From UBA3766 sp045628965 (GTDB lineage Bacteria > Bacillota > Clostridia > Lachnospirales > Lachnospiraceae): DNA of 64,000 nucleotides. Below are positions 17,377 to 26,435 of the stretch, in pieces (the first letter of the stretch is position 1; each line of letters starts with the position of its first letter). The DNA lies in NCBI GenBank assembly GCA_045628965.1, contig JAZQQI010000063.1:1-64000 (forward strand). Direction: 5' to 3'. The translations under genes were made by a program, and so were the position numbers. The notes below the pieces were generated by a model, which searched no databases, was not told the DNA's origin, and saw only the letters and a program-made list of their open reading frames with translations.

Positions 17377-19293
17377 ATGATACTTAATGTTTCAAACATC
17401 AATCTGTCTTTCGGCGAAGTCGAAATACTGAAGAATATATCTTTTACAATTAACGAAGGCGAAAAAGTTGCGCTTATCGGAGATAACGGTACCGGAAAAT
17501 CCACTCTTTTAAAGATTATTACCGGCGAATACGACAAAGACTCCGGTGATATTGTGTTAAAAAAAGATTCAAAATACGGATATGTTGCCCAAACACAAAA
17601 CTTCGAATCAAAGCTTACCGTTTATGAAGAAATTCTTGAAAGCAAAAAAGACCTTGTAAACGAAGAAAATCGGATTCACGAAATGGAAAATAAAATGAAA
17701 GACGTATCCGAAACCGAAATGAACGAATTTATGAACAATTATCATTCGGCGTTGGAAGTTTTCGAAAAAAAAGGCGGTTATACGTATAAATCTGAGATAA
17801 ATGCAATTTTAAAAGGTCTGATGTTTTGCGAAGACAGTTATAACAAATCCTCTTCTCTCCTATCCGGTGGCGAACGTACAAGACTGATGCTCGGTAAGAT
17901 TCTTCTCGAAAAGCCCGATTTGATAATTCTTGACGAACCTACCAACTATCTTGATATAAAAAGCGTCGAATGGCTTGAAAATTATTTGTCTTCCATCTCA
18001 AGCGCCGTACTGCTTGTATCCCATGACCGTTTCTTTATCAATAAAGTCTGCAAAAGAGTCATGGAAATTTCGGCTAAAACACTTATCGATTTTGATGGCA
18101 ATTACGATGAATTTACCGTAAAAAAAGAAGCTTATCTTGATGCCAAAATATCTGCTTACGAGAAACAACAGGATGAAATCCGCCATCAAATGGAAGTAAT
18201 CAAAAAACTTCGTTCTTTTAACCGGGAAAAATCCATAAAACGTGCGGAATCACGTGTAAAAATGCTTGATAAAATGGTTGTTCTTGACAAAGCCACCACG
18301 GAAGACAACGAAATGAAGCTTTTTCTCAACCCGGGAATAGAAAGCGGTAACGATGTTTTGCACGTCGAAAACCTTTCGAAATCTTTTGGCAACAGAAACC
18401 TTTTTTCAAATCTTTCTTTTAATATTAAAAAAGGTGAGCATATAGCAATAATCGGAGCAAACGGTTCCGGAAAAACAACAATTCTTAAAATCATAAATGA
18501 TTTAATATCATCCGATTCAGAATCTATAATTAAATTTGGAAGTAACGTTACAGTCGGATATTTCGACCAACAGTCTACAGTAATCGATGATGAAAAGACT
18601 TTGTTTGACGAAATCTCCGATTCGTATCCGAATATGACACAGACAGAAATAAGAAACACTCTCGGCGCATTTTTATTCTCAAATGATGATGTATTCAAAA
18701 AAATCGGAGTTTTAAGCGGTGGCGAAAAATGTCGTGTGGTGCTTGCAAAAATAATGCTTTCAAAAGCTAATTTTCTTATTCTCGACGAACCTACAAACCA
18801 TTTGGATATGACATCAAAAGCTATTTTAGAGGAAGCTGTCAAAGGTTTTGAAGGCACTTGTCTTTACGTATCCCATGACAGATATTTCATCAATCAAACC
18901 GCAGACAGAATATTATCGTTAAATAACAGTAAATTCACAGAATATCTTGGAAACTATGATTACTATCTCGAAAAGCGGGATGAACTTGAAGTTCTTTCGG
19001 ATAAAAATATATCAGAATCCGTAAAGCAAACAACGGATTCGGAATCAAAAACTGATTGGAAAGTACAAAAGCAGGCTCAGGCAGACAAGAGAAAGCTTGA
19101 AAATAAGATTATAAAGCTCGAAGAAGAAATAGAACTTCTGGAAACAAAATCATCGAAAATTGATGAAGAAATGTTAAAGCCAAATGTATCTTCCAATTCA
19201 GCGAAGTTAAATGAACTTTGTTCGAAAAAAGCCGAAATTGATGAAAAGCTTACGTTTCTTTACGAAGAATGGGAAAAACTAAATGAATATTAA
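17377..19293 (+). CDS. ABC-F family ATP-binding protein
   Basis: 638 residues with two ABC domains and no membrane domain. Walker A motifs are GDNGTGKST (about 35-43) and GANGSGKTT (about 366-374); signatures are LSGGERTR and LSGGEKCR. A charged linker lies between the domains (about 240-300), and a C-terminal coiled coil of the Uup/YdiF kind covers about 560-635. ABC-F proteins act at the ribosomal E site in translation or ribosome protection. Which subgroup this is cannot be settled by eye. Monocistronic on the plus strand; AAAGGTGA precedes the ATG by 3 bases. Confidence 0.92.
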   Translation: MILNVSNINLSFGEVEILKNISFTINEGEKVALIGDNGTGKSTLLKIITGEYDKDSGDIVLKKDSKYGYVAQTQNFESKLTVYEEILESKKDLVNEENRIHEMENKMKDVSETEMNEFMNNYHSALEVFEKKGGYTYKSEINAILKGLMFCEDSYNKSSSLLSGGERTRLMLGKILLEKPDLIILDEPTNYLDIKSVEWLENYLSSISSAVLLVSHDRFFINKVCKRVMEISAKTLIDFDGNYDEFTVKKEAYLDAKISAYEKQQDEIRHQMEVIKKLRSFNREKSIKRAESRVKMLDKMVVLDKATTEDNEMKLFLNPGIESGNDVLHVENLSKSFGNRNLFSNLSFNIKKGEHIAIIGANGSGKTTILKIINDLISSDSESIIKFGSNVTVGYFDQQSTVIDDEKTLFDEISDSYPNMTQTEIRNTLGAFLFSNDDVFKKIGVLSGGEKCRVVLAKIMLSKANFLILDEPTNHLDMTSKAILEEAVKGFEGTCLYVSHDRYFINQTADRILSLNNSKFTEYLGNYDYYLEKRDELEVLSDKNISESVKQTTDSESKTDWKVQKQAQADKRKLENKIIKLEEEIELLETKSSKIDEEMLKPNVSSNSAKLNELCSKKAEIDEKLTFLYEEWEKLNEY

Positions 19294-19316
19294 AAGAAAC
19301 TTTGCAATAAATAATT

Positions 19317-19351
19317 AAGGATGAAGCCATATCGACTTCATCCTTATATTA
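19317..19351. terminator. convergent terminator hairpin
   Basis: AAGGATGAAG and CTTCATCCTT (19317-19326 / 19336-19345) around a 9-base loop, with a T-rich tail on the plus side. It lies between the ABC-F gene and the opposing secreted repeat protein gene. Confidence 0.75.
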
Positions 19352-19361
19352 TTTTGCAAAA

Positions 19362-21902
19362 TTAATAATTCTGATTTCTGATTTCTTCAGGAAGCAAATA
19401 ATAATACTGAACAAAACCGGACAAACATGCAGGTCCGTAAAGTTTGATATCATCATCAAGAATCATCGAAAGAATTGCCTGATTGATTACCGCATGAACA
19501 TAAATATATTTCTTCGTGTCTTCATCATAAAACGTATAATCAAGAACAAGTATTACATTAGAGTTTTCTTTAAGCAATTTCAATGTATCGAAACTTATTG
19601 AATCATCTCCCTCATAATCATCAAAATAAATGACTGAATTGCCTTCGTTCTTTGAAGCATCGCTTATGAGATTGGTTAAATTATTATTCATTATAACAGT
19701 TTCATTGCTTGGCGTTTCATTCGTATTGCTTACAGAGTTGCTATTTGTTAACTCGCCTGATATTTCAGGTAAAGCAGTATCTTCATCGCCGTAAAATTTC
19801 GATTCAGTATCAAGTTGTGAATCTTCTTTTATCAAAGGTGATTCTCCTGGTACTATTATACGTTCTTCTCCCGAAGAACTCGGTGCTACCAAAGGGTCTT
19901 CTCCTGTAGTTTCGGGAGTAATCGAAGGATCCTCTCCTACTGTACCGGGTGTTTTCGAAGGAGCCTCTCCGGATGTACCGGGAGTTGATTCAATTTCCCA
20001 CTTTCCGTATATCTTTCTGTCCTCGTTAATATATGTATTTTCAAAATCAAATTCAGCGTTGAACGAAGAATCTTCATACCAGCCTGCGAATGTATATCCT
20101 GACATAACAGGAACCGTCGAAGGTTTAGAAACCTTTTCTCCCGTTACAACAAATGTATCAAATGTCAAGCCTTGATACAAATCGCCAAGGTCAAACTCTA
20201 CGAGAGAAGTTGGTATTTTATTGATTTTAAATATGACGCTTATATAATCTTTACCTTCATGCGAATAAGAATCTACAGATTCGCAACTTGTATTATATCC
20301 TTTAAGATTTAATATACTGCAATTATCTTTGGTAAGTTTCAATTTACTAAAACCTAAAACATCTGTATGGCCTGTAAAGAGTACATATTTGACATAGTAA
20401 TCTGTTCCTGCAACTAAATCTCCCGTAAGTTCAGTCGATAAGGAAGAATCCGTAAAAAGAAGACTGCTTATGTTAGAAATAGTGCAAGCACCCGGAGTCT
20501 TGTCATCAAGCCAAGTATATAAAGGATCTGAAAAATTAATACTATATTTTCCTGAAGTCTCATCTTTAATAACACTATATCCGTTCAACTTTAAGCCCGA
20601 CAGCCATGATTTTCCGTCATCATAATTATAATTATTTATGAAAAACTTGCTTGATACTTCAGTTTCGCAATTAAAAGACTGAACTACTAAAGTATAGGTA
20701 CCGGACTCTTTTCCTTGGCTTTTTAAGCCCTCTTTAAGATTGTACGACAAAGTCTCTGAAGAAGTTACTTCCCCTAAAGGATAAGTATTAGTAGCAGAAT
20801 TATATATTCCAATCTTATATCTGTCAGCTCCTGAAATGGGGTCCCAACTAATCGTATCATTGTTTTCATTAAATCTGACTGTTAAGTCAGGTTTAACATT
20901 CTCTTTGGTTGAAAAAGGAAGCATAAGAAACTCATGGTCGGAATATTCTCTATAACCATCTGTTGACTCAATATATTCTTTTCCGGGATATACTACCGAA
21001 TCAAATCTGCAATTCGCATGATATCCTTCACCGTTAATCATTCCTTCATTATTTTTGATAGACAAAAGATTTGCAAAAGTATAACCGTCATAAGCCTTTA
21101 CTTCAACAGTAAGCCAATAAAAACTGTTGCTTTGAAACGTTTCGCTTGAACTCCAACGAGCATCGACTATTTCAACTTTTCCATTTAATTCAGAAGGCAA
21201 ACTAATTGATGATTTCAAAGCAGAAGAATCGGGAATAGACGCTCCTGTAACAGGTTTTGTAACACCTGAAACCGTAATCTCATTAATAACTTTACTTGAA
21301 TCTACACTGATATCACTTGCATTTTTATAAACGGCTTTAATATGAGCATTCTCCGAAGGTACTGTAATTTTATCTCCTTCTGAATAAGAAATTCCATTAA
21401 ATTCCCAATGGTCAAACACTTTGCCATAAGGTAACGATTCATATGGAGCTTCTCTCAAATAAGCTTCACTACCCGGCAAGTAACTGCCAACACTGAAAAT
21501 ACGTTCATCATTATCATCATAAAAAATCAAATCAACATTTAATTGAGCAGTAAATACTGTATTCTGCGTAACAGTATAAAAAATACCACTTGCAGATGAT
21601 GCATAATACCATACATCATTATCTTGATCAGTCCATTGTCCTATGCCGGCATATTTGGAATTCAAATCATTTATTGTGTCTGTATCCAATCCGAAGAATG
21701 AATCTTCATAATTATTATACTTTCCGGGATTTATTGTATCTCCTTCATCAACAGTAATTGTTTTTACAACTTTACCGTCAATCACAAATTCAATAGTGTA
21801 CTGCGGCTTTGCTGCATGAACAGTAAATCCGTTAAAAGGCATCATAATAATAGTTAACAACAAAACAAAAGAAATACCGAATGAAATTAATCTTTTTTTC
21901 AC
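19362..21902 (-). CDS. secreted surface protein with InlB-type B repeat
   Basis: About 846 residues. An N-terminal signal peptide (KKR, hydrophobic stretch, cleavage near AHAAKP) is followed by beta-rich modules with aromatic/glycine patterns, a fibronectin-like stretch about 340-420 and a Listeria-Bacteroides B repeat (SGYTFAGWYEDSSF … IYGKWEIE) near 600-650. Then come four imperfect copies of a Pro/Thr/Gly/Glu linker (PGTSGEAPSK-type, about 655-705) and a C-terminal domain of about 110 residues. There is no sorting signal, so it is probably released or held by unknown contacts. Tandem GTG starts are present; the second (21902) has the better GGAGG spacing. It is preceded by a terminator-like cassette. 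Confidence 0.75.
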   Translation of the reverse strand: MKKRLISFGISFVLLLTIIMMPFNGFTVHAAKPQYTIEFVIDGKVVKTITVDEGDTINPGKYNNYEDSFFGLDTDTINDLNSKYAGIGQWTDQDNDVWYYASSASGIFYTVTQNTVFTAQLNVDLIFYDDNDERIFSVGSYLPGSEAYLREAPYESLPYGKVFDHWEFNGISYSEGDKITVPSENAHIKAVYKNASDISVDSSKVINEITVSGVTKPVTGASIPDSSALKSSISLPSELNGKVEIVDARWSSSETFQSNSFYWLTVEVKAYDGYTFANLLSIKNNEGMINGEGYHANCRFDSVVYPGKEYIESTDGYREYSDHEFLMLPFSTKENVKPDLTVRFNENNDTISWDPISGADRYKIGIYNSATNTYPLGEVTSSETLSYNLKEGLKSQGKESGTYTLVVQSFNCETEVSSKFFINNYNYDDGKSWLSGLKLNGYSVIKDETSGKYSINFSDPLYTWLDDKTPGACTISNISSLLFTDSSLSTELTGDLVAGTDYYVKYVLFTGHTDVLGFSKLKLTKDNCSILNLKGYNTSCESVDSYSHEGKDYISVIFKINKIPTSLVEFDLGDLYQGLTFDTFVVTGEKVSKPSTVPVMSGYTFAGWYEDSSFNAEFDFENTYINEDRKIYGKWEIESTPGTSGEAPSKTPGTVGEDPSITPETTGEDPLVAPSSSGEERIIVPGESPLIKEDSQLDTESKFYGDEDTALPEISGELTNSNSVSNTNETPSNETVIMNNNLTNLISDASKNEGNSVIYFDDYEGDDSISFDTLKLLKENSNVILVLDYTFYDEDTKKYIYVHAVINQAILSMILDDDIKLYGPACLSGFVQYYYLLPEEIRNQNY

Positions 21903-21962
21903 CACTAATCCTCCTTAATTACGTTAAATTTTTTTACTTCATCAATATACAACAAATCAAAT

Positions 21963-22106
21963 TAAAAAAAACCTACCCAAAAGTATAGGTTTTTCCAAAA
22001 ATCGAGCATTTCACAATTTTCCAATTGAGAAGTTTCTACTATTCGGAGAATATCTTCAAAAATAGTAGAACATCCTTCACCCCCATCCCCCACTCCATTC
22101 CAACAA
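21963..22106 (-). ncRNA. candidate small structured RNA or leader ending in a terminator
   Basis: On the minus strand: a G-rich start (two G5 tracts, 22080-22091), a 10-bp perfect stem TTCTACTATT/AATAGTAGAA (22070-22061 with 22043-22034), a CAATT-GGAA-AATTG hairpin with a GNRA-type loop, then a 9-bp hairpin (AAAAACCTA/TAGGTTTTT, 21994-21966) with U8. It begins just after the icd terminator and stops about 60 bases before the surface protein start. It could be an independent small RNA, a conditional leader terminator, or the 3' end of a 43-codon GTG-started frame (21962-22093). No clear promoter was found. Confidence 0.35.
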
Positions 22107-22136
22107 AAAAAACCTTCCTGATAAACGGGAAGGTTT
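22105..22136 (-). terminator. rho-independent terminator of icd
   Basis: AAACCTTCC / GGAAGGTTT stem with a 9-base loop, followed by a run of eight T on the minus strand. Confidence 0.9.
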
Positions 22137-22159
22137 CATAAACATTATATTATCAAATT

Positions 22160-23371
22160 CTAATTCCAAAGGCTTTCAAGTGTACCTCTGATGGCTTTAA
22201 TGAAATCAAGGCTGTTAAGGATAACAGGATTCTCGCAAGTAGAAATAAGCGATAAGCTCTTTGTCATCTTGCCATCTTCTACTGTCTTGATACATGCTTT
22301 TTCAAGAGTTTCTGCAAATTTTGTAAGATCTGCGTTTCCGTCAAGCTCGCCTCTCTTCTTCAAAGCACCGGTCCATGCAAATATTGTTGCAATAGAGTTG
22401 GTAGAAGTCTCTTCACCTTTAAGATGCTTGTAATAATGACGCTGTACGGTACCGTGTGCAGCTTCATATTCATATACACCGCTTGGAGAAACAAGAACCG
22501 ATGTCATCATAGACAAATCTCCGTAAGCCGTAGCAACCATATCTGACATAACGTCACCGTCATAGTTCTTGCATGCCCAGATGAAGCCGCCGTTTGAACG
22601 GATAACTCTTGCAACAGCATCATCAATAAGAGTATAGAAATATTCGATACCAAGCTCTTCGAATTTGGCTTTGTATTCATTATCATAAATTTCCTGGAAA
22701 ATATCCTTAAAATTATGGTCGTACTTCTTGGAAATTGTATCTTTTGTTGAGAACCACAAATCCTGCTTTGTATCAACAGCATATGAGAAGCATGCTCTTG
22801 CAAAGCTGGAAATGGACTTATCTGTATTATGAATGCCCTGAATAATTCCGGAATCGTTGAAATTATGAATTGTTTCTCTGATTTCCGTTCCGTCTTCGCC
22901 CGTAAATACAAGTTCTGCTTTTCCGGCACCGGGAACCTTTATTTCAACATTCTTATATACGTCGCCGTAAGCATGACGGGCAATTGTAATGGGCTTCGTC
23001 CAATTCTTTACATAAGGTACGATACCGTTAACAAGAATAGGTGCTCTGAATACGGTACCATCAAGCATGGCTCTTATCGTGCCATTTGGAGATTTCCACA
23101 TTTCTTTAAGATTGTACTCTGTCATTCTTGCTGCATTGGGGGTAATCGTTGCACACTTAACGGCAACACCGTACTTTAATGTGGCATTGGCAGAATCAAC
23201 AGTAACCTGATCGTTTGTATCGTTACGATTCTGAAGTCCGAGATCGTAATACTCTGTTTTTAAATCAATGTAAGGAAGAAGAAGTTCGTCCTTAATCATC
23301 TGCCAGAGAATTCTGGTCATCTCATCTCCGTCCATCTCCACAAGGGGTGTAGTCATTTTAATTTTGTCCAT
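22160..23371 (-). CDS. icd: NADP-dependent isocitrate dehydrogenase, eukaryotic-like type
   Basis: 403 residues. It oxidatively decarboxylates isocitrate to 2-oxoglutarate with NADP. The N terminus (KIMTTPLVEMDGDEMTRILW-like) and motifs such as SPNGTIRAMLDGTVFRAPI and GGFIWACKNYDGD identify the homodimeric subfamily II otherwise known from eukaryotic IDH1/2. The final region AAHGTVQRHYYKHLKGEETSTNSIATIFAW carries the NADP-binding residues. It lies 64 bases after the citrate-synthase-like gene with a shared promoter, giving an oxidative half of the citric acid cycle for glutamate supply. Aconitase is not in the window. Confidence 0.95.
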   Translation of the reverse strand: MDKIKMTTPLVEMDGDEMTRILWQMIKDELLLPYIDLKTEYYDLGLQNRNDTNDQVTVDSANATLKYGVAVKCATITPNAARMTEYNLKEMWKSPNGTIRAMLDGTVFRAPILVNGIVPYVKNWTKPITIARHAYGDVYKNVEIKVPGAGKAELVFTGEDGTEIRETIHNFNDSGIIQGIHNTDKSISSFARACFSYAVDTKQDLWFSTKDTISKKYDHNFKDIFQEIYDNEYKAKFEELGIEYFYTLIDDAVARVIRSNGGFIWACKNYDGDVMSDMVATAYGDLSMMTSVLVSPSGVYEYEAAHGTVQRHYYKHLKGEETSTNSIATIFAWTGALKKRGELDGNADLTKFAETLEKACIKTVEDGKMTKSLSLISTCENPVILNSLDFIKAIRGTLESLWN

Positions 23372-23435
23372 AAACTTTACCTCTTTCTTTAATTCTAATA
23401 TGTCATATTTTCACTCAAATGAAAAATAATATCCT

Positions 23436-24860
23436 TTATAAAAACAACGGCATTCCGTACTCTTCGCAAATGGCGTTGATCTGATTCTCAAGTTCGTCAT
23501 CGGTAAGAACCGTAACACGACCTTCTTCGTACTGTCTGTCAACCCATTCCTTAAGTTTGATTACAATCTCATCCTTCTTATCGAGCATGGAATCACCTTT
23601 AAGATGATAATGCGCATTCATCCAAAGCGCGATTCCCGCAAGTCCTGAAGTATTGGAAACAGCACACATTACAGGTCTTCTTAAGAACTTATCCGTATCA
23701 AAAATCGAATAAATCTCTTCATTTTTAAGAAGTCCGTCGGCATGAATTCCGGCTCTTGTAACATTGAAGTTCTTTCCCACAAAAGGCGTCATCGGAGGAA
23801 TATGATAACCGATTTCCTTCTCATAGTATTCGGCAAGGTCTGTAATGACCGTTGTGTCCATGCCGTTCAAATCGCCCTTAAGTTGTGCATACTCAAATAC
23901 CATGGCTTCAAGAGGCGTATTACCCGTTCTCTCTCCGATACCGAAAAGCGAAGTGTTGATACCCGAACATCCGTATAACCAGGCAGTCGTAGAGTTTGCT
24001 ACCGCTTTATAAAAATCATTGTGACCGTGCCACTCAAGAAGATGATGCGGAACGCCGGCATTTGTATGAATCGCATAAATGATACCCTGAACGCTTCGGG
24101 GAATAACGGCACCGGGGAAGTTAACTCCATAACCCATCGTATCGCAAAGACGAATCTTAATGGGAATCTTATATTCATCCATAAGTTTCATAAGTTCCAT
24201 ACAGAAAGGAACAACAAAACCAAAGATATCGGATCTTGTTATATCTTCAAGATGACATCTGGGTGAAATACCGCAATCAAGGCACTGACGAACAATTGAA
24301 AGATAATGATCAAGGGCCTGACGACGATTCATTTTTAATTTAAGGAAAATATGATAATCAGAGCAAGATACAAGAATACCCGTTTCTTTCATACCGATTT
24401 CTTTTACAAGTTTGAAATCCTGCTCGCTTGCACGAATCCAGCTTGTAACTTCGGGGAACTGATATCCTCTTTCCATACATTTAACGACAGCATCTCTGTC
24501 CTTTTTGGAATAAAGGAAAAATTCACTGGCACGAATCATACCCTTAGGGCCGCCAAGCTTATGAAGATAATCAAAAATCGTCACAATCTGTTCCGTAGAA
24601 TAAGGAGCTCTGGACTGCTGACCGTCTCTGAAAGTTGTGTCAGTAATCCAAATCTCTTTGGGCATATTATGAGGAACTATTCTGTCATTAAAGGGAATTT
24701 TGGGAACTTCCGAATAAGGAAATACATTTCTGAAAACGTTGGGTTTTTCAACATCTTCAAGGATATACATATGCTCTTCAATCTCAAGAAGATTGTTTCT
24801 GGGATTAAGTGTAACGGGACGATTAAGAAACTCTGTGTTATTTTCTTCTAAATTGCTCAT
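23436..24860 (-). CDS. HMGL-family acyl-CoA/2-oxoacid condensing enzyme, probable Re-citrate synthase
   Basis: 474 residues. TIM-barrel of the isopropylmalate/homocitrate synthase family: ITDTTFRDGQQSR near 71-83 holds the first metal/substrate residues, and WHGHND near 274-279 gives the HxH metal ligands. The isopropylmalate regulatory LeuA domain is missing; about 60 helical residues end the protein. Being cotranscribed with icd argues for citrate formation from oxaloacetate and acetyl-CoA with Re stereochemistry, as in Clostridium kluyveri, instead of leucine synthesis. That role is inference. Automatic tools often misname this group (even as a histone methyltransferase). A homocitrate or isopropylmalate role remains possible. 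Confidence 0.75.
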   Translation of the reverse strand: MSNLEENNTEFLNRPVTLNPRNNLLEIEEHMYILEDVEKPNVFRNVFPYSEVPKIPFNDRIVPHNMPKEIWITDTTFRDGQQSRAPYSTEQIVTIFDYLHKLGGPKGMIRASEFFLYSKKDRDAVVKCMERGYQFPEVTSWIRASEQDFKLVKEIGMKETGILVSCSDYHIFLKLKMNRRQALDHYLSIVRQCLDCGISPRCHLEDITRSDIFGFVVPFCMELMKLMDEYKIPIKIRLCDTMGYGVNFPGAVIPRSVQGIIYAIHTNAGVPHHLLEWHGHNDFYKAVANSTTAWLYGCSGINTSLFGIGERTGNTPLEAMVFEYAQLKGDLNGMDTTVITDLAEYYEKEIGYHIPPMTPFVGKNFNVTRAGIHADGLLKNEEIYSIFDTDKFLRRPVMCAVSNTSGLAGIALWMNAHYHLKGDSMLDKKDEIVIKLKEWVDRQYEEGRVTVLTDDELENQINAICEEYGMPLFL

Positions 24861-24895
24861 ATTGTTTACCTTCTTTAATTACATAGACTTTGTCT

Positions 24896-24924
24896 ATTAT
24901 AGTAGAATCTAATCAATATCGCAA
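24896..24924 (-). promoter_or_regulatory. candidate promoter of citrate synthase-icd operon
   Basis: TTGCGA, 17-base spacer and TATAAT on the minus strand, overlapping the end of the LRR gene. A small ATAGAC-TTT-GTCTAT palindrome (24883-24897) lies at the predicted transcript start and could be an operator. Confidence 0.5.
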
Positions 24925-26423
24925 GATACATATTTAACATTTTCGGGCATAACGAAACTTTCTTTGTCACCTTTATAAGCCAAAAGTACTCCGTCGCCAA
25001 CAATAAGATAATCACTGTCGCCGTTTTCGTACCAATCGTCGAGCCACAAAGTCTTGGCAAAAGCATTTTTCTCGATAATTTTTACAGAATCAGGAATCGA
25101 TACTGTCATCAGATTATCACAATGATAAAAAGCACCAAAGTCTATTTTTTCAACGCCATCGGGAATAATGATTTCCGATATGCCGGTTCTTGCAAAAGAA
25201 AACTTACCGATTTCGGTAAAATCTTCAGGCAAATCAATTTTACTTAATTCTTTTTTCATATAAAACAAATTTTCAGGTATTTTTCCGTCAACAAGACTTT
25301 CTTTTAAAACGGAATCATAATCAGAGCCGGAAGCCTTTGTTGATGAACCCGAATAAACTTCAAGTTTTTCAGGATCCATAAGAATTACCGCCCTGTCATC
25401 TACAACATATGTATAAGCAGTCGGATTATCTTTTGATGGATCGTAAGCCGGAGGATTTTCAGCTTCATGCTTTTTTATCTTTTCTAACTCAAGTTCTTTC
25501 TCTCTTGAAACAGTAGCCATATTTAAATCATATATCGGTTTATAAATTACAGGAATACTCTTTTCATTCGCATATTTTTCAGCGTCTGTTCCGAGATTTG
25601 TGTATATTGAAAGTGTTTTGCATCCATCAAATGCTGTATCATGAATCGCTTTGCACGAATCCGGAATATAAACCTGTACAAGTTTTTGGCAATTTTCAAA
25701 AGCCTTCATTCCTATTTCTTTTGTATTAAAACTTAAAGAAATACTTAAAAGACTTTCTGCATTAGAAAAAGCATACGCGCCGATATTTTCCAAAGAATCG
25801 GATGCAGTCACATACATCAATTTATCGCATCCCCAAAACGCATACGGTGAAATAGAATTTACAATGTCCGGGAAAATAAAATACTCTTTTTCTCTTCCGG
25901 GAAGCATTTCATAAAGGATTTTTCTGTCAGAGGAATAAATAACACCATCTACACAAGTAAGATTTTCATTATATTCATTCAATTCAACAGTTTGAAGGGA
26001 AGTACAACCGGCAAAAGGGCACGCTCCCAATTCTGCTATATTTTTACCCAAATATACACTCGTTAGTTTCGGACAATCTGCAAAAGCAGAGGATCCGATT
26101 CTCGTTACAGAATCAGGTATCACAACCCTTTCAAGATTAGGCATGCCTGAAAAAGCATTATATTCGATAGTCTCCAAGCCATCAGGCATTTTGACACGTT
26201 TTACGAATTCATTGCCCTCAAAGGCCGAAGCAGAAATTGCCTTGACCTTATCGGGAATAACGCAGACTTCGTCCTGTCCGTAATATTTAACAAGATTCTC
26301 TCCTTCAATCTGAAATTGTTCGTCCAAAGACACGGCATTGCTCTTAATTGCGGACGACAGAATAAATGCTGTCGTTAATATGGCAATTAAAGAACAAATA
26401 ATGCCAATCAACCATTTTTTCAT
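24909..26423 (-). CDS. membrane-anchored BspA-type leucine-rich repeat protein
   Basis: 504 residues. A signal-anchor segment is at about 4-26, followed by two arrays of LRR_5/BspA repeats. These have the form IPDSVTRIGSSAFADCPKLTSV-like, spaced about 23 residues, at about 55-270 and 390-490, separated by a charged linker near 290-350 (EKELELEKIKKHEAE). No C-terminal sorting signal is seen, so it probably stays membrane-anchored or is released. It is the third gene of the sortase operon, 12 bases after the large LRR gene. BspA-type repeats mediate adhesion or protein binding in other bacteria; the ligand is unknown. Confidence 0.85.
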   Translation of the reverse strand: MKKWLIGIICSLIAILTTAFILSSAIKSNAVSLDEQFQIEGENLVKYYGQDEVCVIPDKVKAISASAFEGNEFVKRVKMPDGLETIEYNAFSGMPNLERVVIPDSVTRIGSSAFADCPKLTSVYLGKNIAELGACPFAGCTSLQTVELNEYNENLTCVDGVIYSSDRKILYEMLPGREKEYFIFPDIVNSISPYAFWGCDKLMYVTASDSLENIGAYAFSNAESLLSISLSFNTKEIGMKAFENCQKLVQVYIPDSCKAIHDTAFDGCKTLSIYTNLGTDAEKYANEKSIPVIYKPIYDLNMATVSREKELELEKIKKHEAENPPAYDPSKDNPTAYTYVVDDRAVILMDPEKLEVYSGSSTKASGSDYDSVLKESLVDGKIPENLFYMKKELSKIDLPEDFTEIGKFSFARTGISEIIIPDGVEKIDFGAFYHCDNLMTVSIPDSVKIIEKNAFAKTLWLDDWYENGDSDYLIVGDGVLLAYKGDKESFVMPENVKYVSCDID

Positions 26424-26435
26424 ATAATGTCCTCA

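Noticed and set aside
22073..22100. C-rich tract as a four-stranded G-quadruplex on the minus strand
   Set aside because: Only two G5 runs flanked by GG pairs; at best a weak two-layer structure, so it is mentioned only as part of the cassette.
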